A DNA stretch of 64,000 nt, from the NCBI RefSeq assembly GCF_001686925.1, contig NZ_LVEN01000027.1, positions 434,001-498,000 on the forward strand, read 5' to 3'. The translations under genes and the position numbers were made by a program. Numbering within the stretch: position 1 is the first letter of the stretch; each line of letters opens with the position of its first letter. Of this stretch, positions 61,497 through 64,000 are shown in pieces. This DNA is from Flavobacterium piscis. GTDB lineage: Bacteria; Bacteroidota; Bacteroidia; Flavobacteriales; Flavobacteriaceae. The notes under the pieces are model-generated. The model did not search any database, was not told the DNA's origin, and was given only the letters and a program-made list of their open reading frames with translations.

Positions 61497-62840
61497 ATGA
61501 AATTAAAACCAACAATAAACATACTTTTCCTGTTATGTACAATAACAGCTTTCAGTCAGATTGGGAAACGGTTCCCCTCTGAAAAAAAGATCATCAAAGA
61601 TCCTGTTACAGGTCAGGAATTAATTTTTTTAACCACAACATCAGCAGGAGATTCTAAAACCTATCCCACACATCCGCAATGGACATCTGATGGCGAATGG
61701 CTTATTTTTAGAACCAAAAGAGCCAATGGTGAAGCTGTAGCAGTCCATGAAAAATCAGGTGTAATGGTTCAGGTAACCGAAGGCGGTTATACGGGAACAT
61801 TATGCATGGCGCAAAAGTCGATGAAATTGTATTTTATGCGGAAAGCACCAGAAGATAAAATGCAGATTATCGAAGTCAATTTAGCCGATGTTTTTAAAGA
61901 CAGTCAGAACGGAAAAATGAAAACCATTGCAGCCTACGAACGTATTTGCGGTATGGCTAATGCCGAAATGGGAGCTTCGGGAGATATGGCTCTGGATGCT
62001 GATGAAGAAAAAGTGTATTTTAGAATTGGAAAAGAAGAAGCAGCGAAACACTTAGATCCGAATATTAAGATCGAAAAGAGTTTTGGTCCAAGAAATATGG
62101 GCGCAGGACCAGGCGGAATTTGCAGTATGAATTTAAAAACAGGAGAATTCAGGCATGTTGTTTCAGTTCCGTTTCAGGTGGGGCATATTCAGTCGAATGT
62201 ATGGAATCCCGGCGAACTGGTTTTTTGTTGGGAAACAGGCGGAAAATCACCTCAAAGAACCTGGACTGTTATGGCGGACGGTTCCGGTTTCAGACCTTTG
62301 TATCCCGAATCTGATTATGAATGGGTAACGCATGAAGCTGTAATTTCTAAAGATGAGGTGGCAATGGCGATTATGGGACATCGAAAAATTGATATTCATA
62401 AAGAAAAACCTATTGAAGTTACAGACAATAATGAAGTACGAAATCCTGAAAATCCCGGGCAGGAAAGCAATTGGGGAAATTCAGGAACCCGCGAAAAGCC
62501 AACAGGTTTGGCAATTGTAAATCTTAGAACCAGAGAAATGGTTATTGCCGGACAAACCAAAAGCGGCAGCGGTTTATGGCACGTACACGGCTCATCTGAC
62601 GGAAGATGGGCTGTAGGAGATGATTTCTCAAGAAGTTTATATTTAATAGACCGAAAAACAAACGAAATGATAATGCTTACCACAGGACATAAAGAAACCG
62701 CAGCAGATCATATTCATCCCACTTTCAACAGAGACGGAACAAAAATTCAGATTCAGTCGGCAATGCTTTCTAAAGACAATCGCACGATGAATATTTGTAT
62801 TGTAAATGTGCCTGAAGATTGGTTAAAACGTGGTTATTGA
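61497..62840 (+). CDS. Oligogalacturonate-lyase-like (PL22-type) beta-propeller protein
   Basis: A 447-residue secreted protein (signal MKLKPTINILFLLCTITAFS). It has the seven-bladed propeller pattern of PL22: THPQWTSDGEWLIFRTKRAN, EGGYTGTLCMAQKSMKLYFM, MGAGPGGICSMNLKTGEFRH, and the His-bearing segments VGHIQSNVWNPGELVFCWET, YEWVTHEAVISKDEVAM, GLWHVHGSSDGRWAVGDD and AADHIHPTFNRDGTKIQIQS, which could provide the metal site and catalytic base. Classic PL22 enzymes are cytoplasmic; this one is exported. It may split oligouronides whose ends the GH105 enzyme then processes. Confidence 0.75.
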   Translation: MKLKPTINILFLLCTITAFSQIGKRFPSEKKIIKDPVTGQELIFLTTTSAGDSKTYPTHPQWTSDGEWLIFRTKRANGEAVAVHEKSGVMVQVTEGGYTGTLCMAQKSMKLYFMRKAPEDKMQIIEVNLADVFKDSQNGKMKTIAAYERICGMANAEMGASGDMALDADEEKVYFRIGKEEAAKHLDPNIKIEKSFGPRNMGAGPGGICSMNLKTGEFRHVVSVPFQVGHIQSNVWNPGELVFCWETGGKSPQRTWTVMADGSGFRPLYPESDYEWVTHEAVISKDEVAMAIMGHRKIDIHKEKPIEVTDNNEVRNPENPGQESNWGNSGTREKPTGLAIVNLRTREMVIAGQTKSGSGLWHVHGSSDGRWAVGDDFSRSLYLIDRKTNEMIMLTTGHKETAADHIHPTFNRDGTKIQIQSAMLSKDNRTMNICIVNVPEDWLKRGY

Positions 62841-62953
62841 GGTTCAAAGGTTTAAAGAAACAAAGGAGCAAAGGTATAAAGGTTCAGAGCAACAAAGGGA
62901 CATAGGTTGAATCGTAGAGGCGCACAGCAGTGCGTCTTCTGGTAATGAATAAA

Positions 62954-62993
62954 TAATCTCGCAATCCCAATAGCTATCGGGATTGCGAGATTA
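62954..62993. repeat. Perfect 15-bp hairpin, dispersed-repeat type
   Basis: TAATCTCGCAATCCC (62954-62968) pairs perfectly with GGGATTGCGAGATTA (62979-62993), loop AATAGCTATC. No T run follows, so it is more like a dispersed palindrome than a terminator. Neighbouring sequence (63015-63080) carries CTTAGCGCCTTAGCG repeats. Confidence 0.7.
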
Positions 62994-63102
62994 ATTAACC
63001 CAATAAGAAAAAAAACTTAGCGCCTTAGCGCCTTAGCGGCAAAAAAAAAGCGTAAATCCGTAAAATCCGTTCCATCCGTGGGCCATTTTAAAATAATTCA
63101 AA

Positions 63103-64000
63103 ATGAAGAAAATAGCAGTTTTAATTTTCACAATCTCAACTTTAAGTTCTTATAGTCAAAATGAGAATCTAAGCGACTTTTCTATTGTAAATTCTAATAA
63201 AGTAACTTCCATTTACATCGATAAAAACACCAATCCACTGATTGTTTGGGCAGTAAATGAATTGGCGGATGATGTAAAAGATATTACCGGAAAGCGTCCT
63301 GAGATTATTAAAGCGAATACCATTTCAAAAAAAGGTATTTATATCGGGCAATTTTCGTCTCCAATCTTTAAATCCACATCAATTGAGAAAGGGTTTTTAA
63401 ATCAATGGGAAAAATTCTCCATCCAAAAAGAAAAAGACAATCTTTTAATCGCCGGATCAGATGTTCGGGGAACGGTATATGCTATTTTTGAAATTACAGA
63501 ACGACTGGGTGTTTCTCCGTGGAAATGGTGGGCAGATGTTCATTCGATAAAAAAAGAAAATCTGGCATTGCAGCTTCCCCGAAAGGGAATTATAACATCG
63601 CCATCTGTACAATATCGAGGAATTTTTTTAAACGATGAAGATTGGGGATTACAGCCTTGGGCCGCTAAAACTTTCGAAAAAGAAACAGGAGATATTGGCC
63701 CGAAAACGTACGAGAAAATATTTCAATTATTGTTGAGATTAAAAGCCAATACCATTTGGCCGGCAATGCATCCGTCTACAAAAGGTTTTTTTACTATTGC
63801 AGGAAATAAAGAGATGGCGCAAAAATACCATATCGTTATCGGATCATCGCATGCAGAACCGATGCTTCGTAATAATGTCGACGAATGGAAACCGAAAATA
63901 CATGGTGATTACAACTATTTCACCAATAAAACTCAAGTCGATAAATACTGGCAGGATCGTTTGGATGAGTTGAAACTGGCTCAGAACGAAACTATTATGA
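63103..64000 (+). CDS. GH115 family enzyme (alpha-glucuronidase-like), cut by the window end
   Basis: The first 299 codons of a secreted protein (signal MKKIAVLIFTISTLSSYSQ). The N-terminal domain (about 30-150; WAVNELADDVKDITGKRPEI, LLIAGSDVRGTVYAIFEITE) and the start of the catalytic barrel (SPSVQYRGIFLNDEDWGLQP, LLLRLKANTIWPAMHPSTKG, VIGSSHAEPMLRNN) are typical of GH115, which removes 4-O-methylglucuronic acid or glucuronic acid side chains from xylan-type and related glycans. The frame is open to the last base; the true end lies outside. Confidence 0.9.
   Translation, partial: MKKIAVLIFTISTLSSYSQNENLSDFSIVNSNKVTSIYIDKNTNPLIVWAVNELADDVKDITGKRPEIIKANTISKKGIYIGQFSSPIFKSTSIEKGFLNQWEKFSIQKEKDNLLIAGSDVRGTVYAIFEITERLGVSPWKWWADVHSIKKENLALQLPRKGIITSPSVQYRGIFLNDEDWGLQPWAAKTFEKETGDIGPKTYEKIFQLLLRLKANTIWPAMHPSTKGFFTIAGNKEMAQKYHIVIGSSHAEPMLRNNVDEWKPKIHGDYNYFTNKTQVDKYWQDRLDELKLAQNETIM

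Noticed and set aside
62954..62993. Perfect hairpin considered as terminator of the PL22-like gene
   Set aside because: No T run on either side and more than 110 bp after the stop; better seen as dispersed palindromic repeat.
1..64000. tRNA, rRNA and prophage genes
   Set aside because: No cloverleaf-like or rRNA-like sequence and no phage structural, lysis or integrase genes were recognised in either strand; the lone tape-measure-family domain at 15650-16171 is not accompanied by other tail genes.

Overview
The window looks like chromosomal DNA of a Flavobacterium-like member of the Bacteroidota. Signs are the low G+C content, a SusC/SusD pair with clustered polysaccharide-degrading enzymes, a FecI/FecR-type sigma/anti-sigma pair driving a TonB-dependent receptor, DUF4249 and lipoprotein genes, promoter-like boxes of the TAnnTTTG type, and many short palindromic intergenic repeats. 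No rRNA, tRNA or CRISPR array was seen.

Layout: 1-7.0 kb holds a membrane-bound class III cyclase and a complete RND efflux operon (adaptor, pump, outer-membrane channel). 7.1-19.6 kb is a mosaic of housekeeping and accessory genes: GrpB-family protein, S41 peptidase, beta-lactamase-fold hydrolase with TPRs, GH130 enzyme, 3-methyladenine DNA glycosylase, a PhyH dioxygenase beside a stand-alone domain of the contractile-injection-system tape-measure family, a frameshifted acetyltransferase, a Crp/Fnr regulator with a perfect FNR-type box before a PRISE-like reductase, and a GreA/GreB-like protein. 19.7-23.0 kb carries an unusual cluster: a glutamine-synthetase-fold (GCS-like) amidoligase candidate, a papain/NlpC-like cysteine hydrolase candidate and an acidic repeat protein, followed by a stand-alone mreB.

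24.3-28.7 kb is an accessory island: three successive toxin-remnant/immunity-like modules separated by a 177-bp inverted-repeat element (three copies plus one degenerate copy) and by a REP-associated transposase with a premature stop between near-perfect 30-bp inverted repeats. No Rhs or CdiA core gene is present here, so these look like orphan modules. 28.9-35.7 kb contains a BlaI/BlaR1-type pair with three tandem palindromic operators, two small secreted proteins, MsrA, a Cys-rich GNAT and a nucleosidase. 35.9-41.6 kb is a second RND efflux operon on the minus strand. 42.8-48.0 kb is an ECF sigma / FecR / TonB receptor / DUF4249 uptake locus.

48.1-64.0 kb is a polysaccharide utilization locus. 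A GH2 enzyme and an esterase-GH43 fusion are transcribed leftward; SusC, SusD, a beta-propeller glycosidase, GH105, a PL22-like lyase and a truncated GH115 run rightward. The gene content points to an acidic (uronate-bearing) plant glycan. Three promoters in the locus share a 17-bp direct-repeat site, each placed exactly 21 bp before a TAnnTTT(G/A) box, which predicts co-regulation by one AraC-type or HTCS regulator that is not in the window.
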